Shown here: positions 25,878 through 34,800 of the stretch, in pieces
Numbering within the stretch: the stretch's first letter is position 1
How the letters are laid out: each line of letters starts with the position of its first letter
NCBI GenBank assembly: GCA_949298985.1
Contig: CASFYV010000005.1
Coordinates: 25,817 to 89,816, forward strand
Direction of reading: 5' to 3'
Length of the DNA stretch: 64,000 nt
DNA from: an uncultured bacterium
GTDB lineage: Bacteria; Cyanobacteriota; Vampirovibrionia; Gastranaerophilales; Gastranaerophilaceae
The notes under the pieces: generated by a model
Database searches by the model: none
Seen by the model: only the letters and a program-made list of their open reading frames with translations
What the model was told of the DNA's origin: nothing
Made by a program: the position numbers and the translations under genes

Positions 25878-27329
25878 CTATTTCTTTGTCGCCGTTATTA
25901 CGGTCCAAGAACCGATTTTATCGACTTTATAATTTGTGTATTCATTATTTAATTCTTTTATTAAAGAATTTTTTATAATTGAAAATGTCATAAACATTTC
26001 CGGTATTTTAGGATTATTTTTGTTTAATTTTATAAAATCATCATCAAAAAAAGAAACACTGTCTAGAAAAACTACAGAAATCGTTTCATTTTTATATATG
26101 TCTTTTAGTATTAAATTTGGGTTTTCAAGGTAATCGAAACGATTAATTTTACTGATGTAGTATGTATTTCTATTTTTTAGGTTGATGTATCTATAAAATC
26201 TATTCGGTTCATAGTATGTAAAAATAATTTTATCGGGTGATCTTCTATTAAGAATTTCTCCAACTATTCTGTGTCCTTCTGTTCTTCTAATTTTTGTTAC
26301 ATAATAAGGGGTGAAAAATGCTATTAAATGGAAGGTTATGAATATTATAAAAAGGGCTAAACCTATTTTTTTTAGTCGAGTAAATCCAATTGTTATAAGT
26401 AGTATTAATATTGGTAAAATCTCTATTGAATATTTTGTTATAAAAACTATTTTTCCACTGTAGGCTAGAATCGAAAGAGACATTATTGTTAATGATGCAA
26501 TAGTTATAATACCTTTAAAATTTTTTATTCCATATAAAAGACCTGTTATGGCTATTAATGTAGGAATAGTTTGCCAAATAATATAATTTTTATTATAGAA
26601 AAACACGGTTGGAGCGTTTATGTTATTTGTGAGTATCGGAGAAAAATAGTCACTAAAGAGAAATAAAATATTTGTATAGGTAAAATGTCCCCACCATTGA
26701 GAAGAAGGAAGCATTTTTAATATATTTATTCCTAATGGAATAGTAATTAATATTATTGTTGAAAAAATAATTATAAATTTTTTAGATAGTTCTTTTTTCT
26801 TGTAAATAAGGTAGAGCATATTAAAAAGTATATATATTATTCCTAAATGGTGGGTAAGAATAATAAGAAGATTTGATAGGATGTACCCTATTTTATTAAA
26901 GTGGGTATTTTCTTTTAAAAGCTTAATCGTGAATAGTAATGAAAGTGTTGAAAATAGGAAAACTAAAGAATAAAATCTGACTTCTTGGGCATAGTATATT
27001 AAAAATGATAAAATAGAAGTTATACTTGCAGCTATTAGTCCAGTTTTTTTAGAAAATTCTTTTCCAACAAGGTACATGATTAGTATGCTTAAAAATGATG
27101 GAATGACAGAACTTAGTCTTAATATTAGGTCGGAATTTTTAGCAAAAATTTTTAAATAAAAGTAATAAAGAGGCATATGGCATTGTTTTATTATTTCTTG
27201 AAAAAAACCTTCTTTAAAAGGGGTTTGAGCGACAAACCAGCTTACATATTCGTCATTCCAAAGACCTTCAGGTTTATTAATAAAACTAAGTCTAAGTAGT
27301 AAACCAATAAAAAGAATAATAAAAAACAA
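25878..27329 (-). CDS. GT39/ArnT-like membrane glycosyltransferase
   Basis: 483 residues, about 11-12 membrane helices in the N-terminal two thirds and a soluble C-terminal domain. The first outside loop has GLWNDEYVSWF, the acidic pair that is catalytic in GT-C enzymes, and a downstream MPLYYF block like that of ArnT/PMT. Such enzymes move sugars from polyprenyl phosphate donors to lipids or glycans at the outer face of the inner membrane. The start is TTG (27329), five bases after AGGGGAG. The divergent GT2 gene could make its lipid-linked sugar donor. Confidence 0.8.
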   Translation of the reverse strand: MFFIILFIGLLLRLSFINKPEGLWNDEYVSWFVAQTPFKEGFFQEIIKQCHMPLYYFYLKIFAKNSDLILRLSSVIPSFLSILIMYLVGKEFSKKTGLIAASITSILSFLIYYAQEVRFYSLVFLFSTLSLLFTIKLLKENTHFNKIGYILSNLLIILTHHLGIIYILFNMLYLIYKKKELSKKFIIIFSTIILITIPLGINILKMLPSSQWWGHFTYTNILFLFSDYFSPILTNNINAPTVFFYNKNYIIWQTIPTLIAITGLLYGIKNFKGIITIASLTIMSLSILAYSGKIVFITKYSIEILPILILLITIGFTRLKKIGLALFIIFITFHLIAFFTPYYVTKIRRTEGHRIVGEILNRRSPDKIIFTYYEPNRFYRYINLKNRNTYYISKINRFDYLENPNLILKDIYKNETISVVFLDSVSFFDDDFIKLNKNNPKIPEMFMTFSIIKNSLIKELNNEYTNYKVDKIGSWTVITATKK

Positions 27330-27330
27330 C

Positions 27331-27359
27331 TTGCTCCCCTTATCTTATTTATATATAAT
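27331..27359 (+). promoter_or_regulatory. promoter of the GT2 gene, probably giving a leaderless mRNA
   Basis: TTGCTC (27331-27336), 17 bases, TATAAT (27354-27359). Only seven bases separate the -10 box from the ATG. Confidence 0.65.
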
Positions 27360-27366
27360 ATTTTAC

Positions 27367-28305
27367 ATGACAAAGCTTATTATTCAAATACCTTGTTATA
27401 ATGAAGAGGAAACGCTTTTAACAACTTTAAATGCTCTTCCTAAAAAGGTTGAAGGAATTGATAACATAGAGGTTTTAGTAATAGATGACGGTTCTATTGA
27501 TAGTTCGGCTGAAATTGCTAAAAGTTGGGGGGCAAGTGTTTTAGAGATAAAACCTAATAGAGGTTTAGCGAATGCTTTTAGATTAGGTTTACAGGAAGCT
27601 TTGAGATTAGGAGCTGATATTATAGTAAATACCGATGCTGATAATCAGTATTGTGCAGATGATATTGGTAAGTTAGTAAAACCTTTGTTAAGAGGGGAAG
27701 CTGATATTACTATCGGAGCAAGGGATATATTTTCTATAAAAGATTTTTCGCCGATAAAAAAGGTATTTCAAAAATTTGGTTCTGCCGTATTAAGATTATT
27801 ATCTTCTACAAAAGTTGAAGATGCTCCTAGTGGTTTTAGGGCGTTTACGAAAGATGCAGCTTTGAAATTGAATGTTTTTGATAATTATACTTATACGATG
27901 GAAACTTTGTTGCAAGCAAATGTTAAAGATTTAAAAATCGTATCCGTTCCAATAAGAGTGAATCCAAAGTTGAGAGATTCTAAATTAGTGAAAAATATTT
28001 TTGATTATATTTTTAAGTCTATGAAAACTACTATTCGTATGTTCATAGTATATAGACCTTTTAGATTTTTTATATCTTTAGCTTTTTTGATAGCTTTATT
28101 GGGCGTTTTTTGGGTTTTGAGGTTTGTTTATTTTTATTTTATTGGTGCTGGTAACGGGCATGTTCAGTCTTTGATTTTTGCAGCAATTTTTTTGCTTTCT
28201 TCAGTGCAGTTATCTATTATTGCAATATTAGGGGATTTGCTTTCTGTTAATAGAAAATTATTGGAAGATATCCAAATAAGAATTAAAAAATTAGAACTTA
28301 AATAA
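27367..28305 (+). CDS. GT2 family glycosyltransferase (dolichol/polyprenyl-phosphate sugar synthase type)
   Basis: 312 residues. The N-terminal GT-A domain begins IIQIPCYNEEETL, has VLVIDDGSID, the DxD-like NTDADNQY and APSGFRAFT. Two membrane helices follow (about 225-245 and 270-295). This is the layout of polyprenyl-phosphate-mannose/glucose synthases, which feed GT-C enzymes such as the divergent neighbour. I start at MTKLIIQIP since the upstream codons overlap the promoter. No Shine-Dalgarno is present. Confidence 0.85.
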   Translation: MTKLIIQIPCYNEEETLLTTLNALPKKVEGIDNIEVLVIDDGSIDSSAEIAKSWGASVLEIKPNRGLANAFRLGLQEALRLGADIIVNTDADNQYCADDIGKLVKPLLRGEADITIGARDIFSIKDFSPIKKVFQKFGSAVLRLLSSTKVEDAPSGFRAFTKDAALKLNVFDNYTYTMETLLQANVKDLKIVSVPIRVNPKLRDSKLVKNIFDYIFKSMKTTIRMFIVYRPFRFFISLAFLIALLGVFWVLRFVYFYFIGAGNGHVQSLIFAAIFLLSSVQLSIIAILGDLLSVNRKLLEDIQIRIKKLELK

Positions 28306-28332
28306 AAAGAAAAAACCACTATAAAGAAGTGG
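28303..28332 (-). terminator. terminator of the 384-aa gene
   Basis: On the minus strand CCACT-loop-AGTGG is followed by TTTTTTCTTTTT, 39 bases after the stop. Confidence 0.6.
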
Positions 28333-28370
28333 CTAAAGAAAAGGGAAAAAGGGAATATTTGTTATATAAC

Positions 28371-29525
28371 TTAACTAAAGATACCAAAAGTTCTTTCAAC
28401 GTTATCATCACGAACTTGTTTAATTGAATCCATTTCTGTAGTAATAGATGATCTTTCTGTTTCTAATTTACTTAAGTCTTGATCATATTTAGTATCTTTA
28501 TCATTTATTTTATCTAATTCATATTCATATTCAGCTTCAGCTTTTTTTAAGTTAGCATCGTCTTGAACTTCAACAAGCATATTTTCGTTTGTACTTGTTG
28601 CTACATTTGTTTGAGACCAATTTTTCCCGTCGAAATATTCTATAACAACTCGACCAGCTTCAACCATATTATTAAACCAAGCATTTCCGTTTTCTCCGGA
28701 TTCACATTGTGGAGGTATTGAAGTGCAGCCGCCTTTAGCTTGTATTTCTTCAAATAAATTAGCGTAAAAATTAAATTCATCTAGAGGAAAATCTTCCGGA
28801 AATGTTTCATCATATTCTGGTGGGTCTTGAGGAGCTTGCTTATCTCTTCTCATATATTCATAAATATCTTTTCGGATTTCTGCATTATTATATAGTGCAT
28901 CTCTGAAAGTTTGTAAAGTTTGTTTTTGTAAATCTTTGTCATCACCGCTCATAGCTTCTTGTAAAGCGTCATATTCAGTGCTAACTTTATCAGAATGGAT
29001 TTTATATGCGTATCTTTCAGCATCTGTCATGAATAAGTTGCTATCACCATCTCCATAATCAATACTATCTTGTAAATTTCCAATGCCGATTTCTGTTCCT
29101 TGACCATATGCTCCTAGAGATAAATCTACGTCATTATAACTAAATGAACGTCCCATTCCTATCATTGCCCAAGCAAATGAATATTTGTCACTATTGGAAA
29201 ATTCATTATATATTTTTTCTGCTTCTTCTGTTACGTAAACTTTACCTGTTTTTGAATCTATTAAAGAATAATTTTTAGTTCTATTAGGATTATAACCGCA
29301 TAAAGTAGAAAAATTTGCATCTATAAAACTTTTTGTTCCATCACTATTCATGTACGCTACTTGAATTTTTGTAGCATCTAATGCGTCACAATAATCTTGA
29401 TACAACTCATCTTTTTGAGTTGACAAAGCTATTTTTTGATTCATGACGTTTTGAGCTTTATACTCTACGTCATGGAGTCTACTCGTTAGAGTCAATAATC
29501 TAGCTTGTGATGCTGCCATTCCCAT
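28371..29525 (-). CDS. lineage-specific protein with GMAASQARLL N-terminus
   Basis: 384 residues, acidic, no signal peptide or membrane segment. The first 60 residues (GMAASQARLLTLTSRLHDVE, then a Gln/Asn-rich helix) look like the N-terminal helices of hook- or needle-type secreted proteins, which also begin with short ASQ..L.. helices; this is only a resemblance. A coiled-coil is likely at the C-terminus (about 325-375, with KAEAEYEYELDKIND). Two Cys pairs could form disulfides. A perfect HLR1 motif lies 87 bases upstream. Function unknown. Confidence 0.6.
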   Translation of the reverse strand: MGMAASQARLLTLTSRLHDVEYKAQNVMNQKIALSTQKDELYQDYCDALDATKIQVAYMNSDGTKSFIDANFSTLCGYNPNRTKNYSLIDSKTGKVYVTEEAEKIYNEFSNSDKYSFAWAMIGMGRSFSYNDVDLSLGAYGQGTEIGIGNLQDSIDYGDGDSNLFMTDAERYAYKIHSDKVSTEYDALQEAMSGDDKDLQKQTLQTFRDALYNNAEIRKDIYEYMRRDKQAPQDPPEYDETFPEDFPLDEFNFYANLFEEIQAKGGCTSIPPQCESGENGNAWFNNMVEAGRVVIEYFDGKNWSQTNVATSTNENMLVEVQDDANLKKAEAEYEYELDKINDKDTKYDQDLSKLETERSSITTEMDSIKQVRDDNVERTFGIFS

Positions 29526-29611
29526 AGTATTTGTAACGTCCTTATATTTTTCCCTTGTTAATATTTTTTACGGCATTTTTTCGAAAAAACTTTAAAATTT
29601 TTATAGAAATA

Positions 29612-29629
29612 TTTACAAAAATTTACATT
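29612..29629 (+). promoter_or_regulatory. HLR1-type (RpaB) motif
   Basis: TTTACAAA-AA-TTTACATT, a perfect fit to the cyanobacterial HLR1 direct repeat. It lies 87 bases upstream of the 384-aa gene start, on the opposite strand. Confidence 0.6.
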
Positions 29630-29656
29630 ATGATATTATTTAAGAATATATTTCTC

Positions 29657-29765
29657 AAAAAAAACGAAAAGCCGCAATCTGTTGCGGCGTTAACTCACGT
29701 TAGATAAAGGAGTGGAGGAGAAAATAAAGAAAAGAGATTATATCTGACTAATTCCACAATTTATA
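29657..29765 (-). ncRNA. candidate small RNA with anti-Shine-Dalgarno tracts
   Basis: No gene lies between 29526 and 29882. On the minus strand a perfect GC-rich hairpin (GCCGCAA-CAGA-TTGCGGC, 29688-29671) is followed by TTTTCGTTTTTTTT, a strong terminator with no gene in front of it. About 20-45 bases upstream the transcript would contain UCUCCUCCACUCCUUUAU, complementary to ribosome-binding sites. A weak promoter (TATAAA at 29773-29768) would start it near 29761. Transcription is not shown. Confidence 0.45.
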
Positions 29766-29882
29766 TATTTATAACATATTGGATATATATTGTTACAAAA
29801 TTTAATATTTTGTGTAATATTTATTTTATACTTATAAATTTGTTTATAGTATAATTACAGTACCTATAGAGGGAGGTTTGAT

Positions 29883-30629
29883 ATGGTTAATGTAGCTGTA
29901 TGTGGTGCAAATGGAAAAATGGGACAAGAAGTTGTAAAGGCAGTAAGTGCATCAAAAGACCTTACTCTTGTTGCGAAAATAGATATTTATAATGGAGAAT
30001 TTGTTTCTATAAAGGATGCCTGCGAAACTGTTAAAATAGATGTTTTAATTGATTTTACCCAGCCTAAGTCAATATATGAAAATGCTTTATTTTGTTTGAA
30101 TAATGGTATAAATATTGTTATTGGGACAACTGGGTTAAGTGATGATGAAATAGAAGTTTTGAAAAGTTTATCAGAAGAGAAATGTTTAGGTTGTTTAATA
30201 GCTCCGAATTTTTCAACGGGTGCAGTTTTGATGATGAAATTTGCACAGATGGCTTCAAAATATTTTGATAATGCAGAAATAATAGAATTGCATCATAATC
30301 AAAAAAAAGATGCTCCTTCCGGCACAGCTGTAAAAACTGCTTTAATGATGGCTAGTGAAAATACTAATTTTACTACGGGTAATTGTTCTGAAGTTGAAAC
30401 TATAAAAGGAGCAAGAGGGGCTAATTCATATAATAATATACATATTCATTCTGTAAGAATGCCTGGTTATATAGCTTCTCAAGAAGTGATATTAGGAGCT
30501 AGTGGTCAGATTTTAACGATAAGACACGATTCTATGAACAGGGAATGTTATATGGATGGTGTCTTAAGAGCTGTTAGATATGTTATTGATAATAAAAGTT
30601 TTGTATACGGTTTAGAAAATATTCTTTAA
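29883..30629 (+). CDS. dapB: 4-hydroxy-tetrahydrodipicolinate reductase
   Basis: 248 residues. Second step of the aspartate-to-diaminopimelate/lysine branch, NAD(P)H dependent. VAVCGANGKMGQEV is the nucleotide loop, IDFTQP and GTTGLSDDEIE follow, the catalytic block is ELHHNQKKDAPSGTA, and the family's H.VR.PG..A.QEV.LG appears as HSVRMPGYIASQEVILG. GGGAGG precedes the ATG. It heads the rightward operon running to fabZ. Confidence 0.95.
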   Translation: MVNVAVCGANGKMGQEVVKAVSASKDLTLVAKIDIYNGEFVSIKDACETVKIDVLIDFTQPKSIYENALFCLNNGINIVIGTTGLSDDEIEVLKSLSEEKCLGCLIAPNFSTGAVLMMKFAQMASKYFDNAEIIELHHNQKKDAPSGTAVKTALMMASENTNFTTGNCSEVETIKGARGANSYNNIHIHSVRMPGYIASQEVILGASGQILTIRHDSMNRECYMDGVLRAVRYVIDNKSFVYGLENIL

Positions 30630-30640
30630 AAGGAGAAATG

Positions 30641-31654
30641 ATGAGAAAGCCAAGAATAGCTATTTTAGGAGCAACAGGTGTTGTTGGAAGAGAGATTACA
30701 AAAATTACTGAAGAGTTAAATGTTGAATTTGAAAGTATTAAGTTCTTATCAAGTGCTAAAAGTGCCGGATCAAAAATTACTTTTAAAGGAAAAGAATATA
30801 CTGTTGAAGAGGCTACTCCGGAAATCTTTGATAATATAGATATCGTTATGGCTTCAGCAGGTGGTTCAACAAGCCAAAAATTTGCACCGGAAATAAAAAA
30901 ACGTGGAGGAGTGATTATTGATAATTCTTCTGCTTTTAGAATGGAAAAAGATGTTCCTTTGGTTATTGCAGGTGTTAACGATGAAGATTTGAGACTTCAT
31001 AAAGGTATCATTGCTAATCCAAATTGTTCGACTTCTCAATTAATGTTGGTTTTAGAGCCTTTAAAAGAGTTTGGTATAAAAAGATTGATAGTTTCTACTT
31101 ACCAGGCTGTTTCAGGTGCTGGATTGGCGGCTATAAATGAACTGAGGGAAGATACTGTTGCTAATTTAGAAGGTAAAGCTTTTGAAAATAAATGTTTTAA
31201 AAAGCCTATTTCTTTTAATGTAATTCCTCAGATTGATGTTTTTTGTGAAAATGGATACACAAAAGAAGAAATGAAAGTTGTAAATGAAACTAGAAAAATT
31301 TTGCATTTAGGAGAGGATACTTTAATTTCTTGTACTGCGGCAAGAGTTCCTGTTTTTAACGGTCATAGTGAAGCTGTTGATATAGAATTTGAAAAAGAGA
31401 TTTCTCCAGAAAAAGTTAGGGAAATTTTATCAAGTGCTTATGGGGTTAAAGTTATTGATAATCCAGATAATTTCGAATATCCAACAACTAGAGATGCTAG
31501 TGGTGTAGATCCGGTTTTTGTTGGACGTATTAGAAAAAATTTAGCTTTTAAAAACGGTATTTCTTTATGGTGTGTTGCTGATAATTTAAGAATTGGTGCG
31601 GCTTTAAACACTGTAAGAATTTGTAAAAGAGTTATAGAAATGGGGTTGTTCTAA
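30641..31654 (+). CDS. asd: aspartate-semialdehyde dehydrogenase
   Basis: 337 residues. Makes aspartate semialdehyde for lysine, threonine and methionine. IAILGATGVVGREI is the NADP loop. NPNCSTSQL holds the catalytic Cys, and STYQAVSGAG and the C-terminal RIRKN...LWCVADNLRIGAALN are family blocks. Two ATGs are adjacent; the second (30641) is better spaced from AAGGAG. Being next to dapB fits one pathway. Confidence 0.95.
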   Translation: MRKPRIAILGATGVVGREITKITEELNVEFESIKFLSSAKSAGSKITFKGKEYTVEEATPEIFDNIDIVMASAGGSTSQKFAPEIKKRGGVIIDNSSAFRMEKDVPLVIAGVNDEDLRLHKGIIANPNCSTSQLMLVLEPLKEFGIKRLIVSTYQAVSGAGLAAINELREDTVANLEGKAFENKCFKKPISFNVIPQIDVFCENGYTKEEMKVVNETRKILHLGEDTLISCTAARVPVFNGHSEAVDIEFEKEISPEKVREILSSAYGVKVIDNPDNFEYPTTRDASGVDPVFVGRIRKNLAFKNGISLWCVADNLRIGAALNTVRICKRVIEMGLF

Positions 31655-31655
31655 T

Positions 31656-31874
31656 ATGAAGATTTTGAATGTTAGTGCTAAAAATATAAAGATTAAACCT
31701 ACAGAGAGAAAAATTAAAAAATCAGAGGAAGTTTTATCTCAAGTCAGTGATAATATATTACCTAAAGAAATGCCTGTAGAAAAAAAATATGATAATAATA
31801 TCGAGTATCAAGATATATTTCAATCAATAAAAAATAAAATACAAGTTTCAATTGATAATATGAAGAGGAGATAA
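31656..31874 (+). CDS. small basic protein of unknown function
   Basis: 72 residues, Lys- and Ile-rich, no recognised family. It starts one base after asd and ends six bases before the next gene, filling the gap between operon genes, which supports it being real. A good Shine-Dalgarno is absent, so translation would be coupled to asd. Confidence 0.55.
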   Translation: MKILNVSAKNIKIKPTERKIKKSEEVLSQVSDNILPKEMPVEKKYDNNIEYQDIFQSIKNKIQVSIDNMKRR

Positions 31875-31880
31875 GTTATT

Positions 31881-32351
31881 TTGGGTAAATTAGTTTCTCA
31901 AAGTGAAATACAATCTATAGTAGAGAGTCAACAAAAGCAGGGAAAGACTTTTGTTGCAACTAATGGGTGTTTTGATATTCTTCATGTTGGTCATGTTAGA
32001 TATCTGCAGAAAACAAAAGCATTAGCAGATTATTCTATTGTAATGTTAAATTCTGATACTTCTGTAAAATCTATAAAAGGACCTGATAGACCAATAAACA
32101 ACGAAATAGATAGAGCTGAAATATTATGTGCTTTAAGTTGTGTAGATTATGTGGTAATATTTGAAGAAAAATCTCCAGGATCTTTATTAGAGAAGTTAAA
32201 ACCGGATTTTTATACTAAAGGTGCTGATTATACTTTAGACACTCTTCCAGAAAAGGAAATTGTTTTGAGGAATAATATAGAGGTAAAATTTATAGACTTT
32301 GTAGAAGGAAAATCTACAACTAATGTGATAAAAAAGTGTTTAGATAAATAA
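31881..32351 (+). CDS. rfaE2: D-glycero-beta-D-manno-heptose 1-phosphate adenylyltransferase
   Basis: 156 residues, the stand-alone adenylyltransferase domain of HldE. It makes ADP-heptose precursor for LPS inner core. Motifs: TNGCFDILHVGHVRYLQKTK, LNSDTSVKSIKGPDRPIN, and YTKGADY. The start is TTG at 31881 behind GAGGAG. The heptose kinase domain of HldE is absent, so RfaE1 must be encoded elsewhere. Placed with lpxD and lpxC, it indicates an LPS core with heptose. Confidence 0.9.
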   Translation: MGKLVSQSEIQSIVESQQKQGKTFVATNGCFDILHVGHVRYLQKTKALADYSIVMLNSDTSVKSIKGPDRPINNEIDRAEILCALSCVDYVVIFEEKSPGSLLEKLKPDFYTKGADYTLDTLPEKEIVLRNNIEVKFIDFVEGKSTTNVIKKCLDK

Positions 32352-32362
32352 AGGAGTGTATT

Positions 32363-33457
32363 ATGAAAACTTTTACATTGGAACAGATAGCACAGATTGC
32401 TGGTGGAATGCTTTCAAAAGCAAAGGATGTTGCCATTACAAAGATAGCACCGCCATTGTTGGCAGATGAGAATACTTTAGCATTGGCTTTGAGTGAAGAA
32501 GAAATTGCTAATTTATCCAAAACAAAAGCTTCAGCAGCATTAGTGCCGTTAGGTGTTAATATAGAAGGGTTTTCAACTATTGAAGTAGAAAGACCTCGTT
32601 TAGCAATGATGAAGTTAATAACAATGTTTTATGAAGAGCCTCATGTAAATTCAGGAATTCATCCTAGTGCAACAGTTCATCCTTCTGCAAAAATTGGACA
32701 AAATGTTTCTTTAGGGCCAAATGTTGTGATAGGTGAAAATGCTCAAATAGGAGATAATTCAAAAATTTTAGCAAATTGCTATATTGGAAATGGCGCTGTT
32801 ATTGGTAATGATTGCTTCTTTCACCCATCAGTTTGTGTAGGAGATAGAGTAAAAGTCGGAAGTAAGGTTATTTTACATCATGGAGTATCATTAGGGGCAG
32901 ATGGTTTTAGTTTTGTAACTGAAAATCCTAATAATATTGAACAAGCAAGAAAAGATGGTGAAATAAAAGAGAATAATGTTGAACAAGTTATTTTTAAAAT
33001 TCCATCAATTGGTTCTGTAGAAATTGGTAATAATGTTGAAATAGGTGCTAATACCGCAATAGATAGAGGTACTATTGAAAATACTGTTATAGGTGATAAT
33101 ACTAAAATTGATGATTTAGTTATGATTGGTCATAATTGCCGTATTGGTAAAGGTTGTATGATTGTATCACAAGTGGGAATTGCTGGTAGTTGTGTAATTG
33201 GTGATAGAGTAGTAATTGCTGGTCAAGCAGGTCTTGCGGATCATATTAGTATTGGCGATGATACAATTATTGCTGCACAAGCCGGGGTAACAAAGAGTTT
33301 CCCTGAAAAATCTATCGTTGTAGGAGCTCCTGCTGTTCCTAGAAAAGAGTTTATTAAGCAGCTTAAGATTATGAAGGATGCTGGAGATTTAATTGCTAAA
33401 TTTAAAAAATATGAACCACTTTTAAAATCTTTTGAAGAAGGAGCTTCTGAAAATTAA
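32363..33457 (+). CDS. lpxD: UDP-3-O-acylglucosamine N-acyltransferase LpxD
   Basis: 364 residues. Third step of lipid A synthesis. An N-terminal uridine-binding domain precedes a left-handed beta helix of hexapeptide repeats (about 100-320), where IGDNTKIDDLVMIGHNCRIG holds the catalytic His. A C-terminal helix closes the protein. AAAGGAG precedes the ATG. Its stop overlaps the lpxC start (TAATG). Confidence 0.94.
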   Translation: MKTFTLEQIAQIAGGMLSKAKDVAITKIAPPLLADENTLALALSEEEIANLSKTKASAALVPLGVNIEGFSTIEVERPRLAMMKLITMFYEEPHVNSGIHPSATVHPSAKIGQNVSLGPNVVIGENAQIGDNSKILANCYIGNGAVIGNDCFFHPSVCVGDRVKVGSKVILHHGVSLGADGFSFVTENPNNIEQARKDGEIKENNVEQVIFKIPSIGSVEIGNNVEIGANTAIDRGTIENTVIGDNTKIDDLVMIGHNCRIGKGCMIVSQVGIAGSCVIGDRVVIAGQAGLADHISIGDDTIIAAQAGVTKSFPEKSIVVGAPAVPRKEFIKQLKIMKDAGDLIAKFKKYEPLLKSFEEGASEN

Positions 33458-34293
33458 TGGGTACTATTAAATCTGAAATTAAAACATCCGGTAAAGGGTT
33501 AATGAAAAACCGTAATTGTGAGGTTATTATAAAACCTTCAAGAGGTGGTAATATTAGAATTTTTTCAAAAGGTTCTGAGGTCCCTTTTAATGTGAGTATA
33601 GATAATTTATATTCTACGGATCACTGTGTAACTTTATGTAGTAAAGAACACCGAACTTTGTTAGGTGATTATAAATATAAAGTTATGCTTTGTGAACATT
33701 TTGTTGCCGCGTGTGCAATTTGTGGAATAGATTCTATAGATGTATATCTTTCAGAAGTAGAAATGCCTATTTTTGATGGTAGTTCAAAAGTTTGGGTAGA
33801 TTTATTTAAAAATGCAGGAATAGAAGATGTAAATAAGGATTTATATACTGTTTCAGAACCTGTTTATTATTTGAATGGTAAGACAAGTCTTGTTATTCTA
33901 CCTGATAAAGAACTTCGTATAACATATGGTGTGAATTATGATCATCCTGATTTAACTCGTTGCTGGGTTACTATGGATAATAATAATTTAGAAGAAATTA
34001 TCGAAGCGAGAACTTTTGGTTTTTATAAAGATTTAAAAAAATATCAAATGTTAGGTTTTGCAAAAGGCGTAACAATTGATAATACTGTAGGTTTAAAAGA
34101 TATTGGTTATACTACTGAATTACGTTCAGAGCAAGAACCTATAAAACATAAAATTTTAGATTTAATAGGAGATTTATATTTGGCAGGAGTTTCTCCTTTA
34201 AATTTAAGAGCTCAAATTCTTGTTAAAGAAGCTGGGCATGCTGTTCATACAAAAGTTGCTCAAATATTAAAGAATAAACTTGTAAAAATATAA
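33457..34293 (+). CDS. lpxC: UDP-3-O-acyl-N-acetylglucosamine deacetylase LpxC
   Basis: 278 residues. Zinc deacetylase, the committed step of lipid A synthesis. It is divergent, but the key blocks are there: CEHFVAACAICGID (zinc His), MPIFDGSS, and KHKILDLIGDLYL (zinc His and Asp), then the catalytic His in GHAVH. It shares one base with lpxD, so translation is coupled. Confidence 0.92.
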   Translation: MGTIKSEIKTSGKGLMKNRNCEVIIKPSRGGNIRIFSKGSEVPFNVSIDNLYSTDHCVTLCSKEHRTLLGDYKYKVMLCEHFVAACAICGIDSIDVYLSEVEMPIFDGSSKVWVDLFKNAGIEDVNKDLYTVSEPVYYLNGKTSLVILPDKELRITYGVNYDHPDLTRCWVTMDNNNLEEIIEARTFGFYKDLKKYQMLGFAKGVTIDNTVGLKDIGYTTELRSEQEPIKHKILDLIGDLYLAGVSPLNLRAQILVKEAGHAVHTKVAQILKNKLVKI

Positions 34294-34303
34294 GGAGAAA
34301 AAT

Positions 34304-34744
34304 ATGTCAGATGAAATAATTACTTTAGATACGATGCAATTAATGGAAATGTTGCCTCATAGATATCCTTTTTTGTTAGTTGATAGAATTACAGAATGTG
34401 TTCCTGGTAAATATGCAAAAGGATATAAAAATTTGACTATGAATGAAGAATTTTTCCAAGGTCATTTCCCAGGTAATCCTGTAATGCCAGGGGTATTGCA
34501 ATTAGAAGCATTGGCTCAATGTTCAGCACCTGTTTTAATGACTTTGCCTGAATATAAAGGAAAATTGACACTTTATGCTGGTGTTGATAATGTAAGATTT
34601 AAAAATATAGTACGTCCTGGTGACAGGTTTGATATGGTGATTGAACTTGTTAAAGTTAAAGGTCCTATATGTAAGAGCCACGGTGTTGGATATGTAGATG
34701 GAAAAGTTTGCATAGAAGCTGATATGACTGTAGCGTTAAAATAG
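34304..34744 (+). CDS. fabZ: 3-hydroxyacyl-ACP dehydratase FabZ
   Basis: 146 residues. Hot-dog-fold dehydratase of fatty acid synthesis, which competes with LpxA/LpxD for hydroxyacyl-ACP. Motifs: LPHRYPFLLVDRI, FFQGHFPGNPVMPGVLQLEALAQ with the catalytic His and Glu, and VRFKNIVRPGDR. AAGGAG precedes the ATG. It ends the operon; lpxA, often next, is not present. Confidence 0.96.
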   Translation: MSDEIITLDTMQLMEMLPHRYPFLLVDRITECVPGKYAKGYKNLTMNEEFFQGHFPGNPVMPGVLQLEALAQCSAPVLMTLPEYKGKLTLYAGVDNVRFKNIVRPGDRFDMVIELVKVKGPICKSHGVGYVDGKVCIEADMTVALK

Positions 34745-34755
34745 TTTTCCATAAT

Positions 34756-34795
34756 AAAAATGCGGGCTTGTTTGAAAAACAAGCCCGCATTTTTA
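34756..34795. terminator. bidirectional terminator between fabZ and ispF
   Basis: 18-base arms (34756-34773 / 34777-34794) around GAA, with T and A flanks. It serves fabZ and ispF. Confidence 0.9.
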
Positions 34796-34800
34796 CTTTT

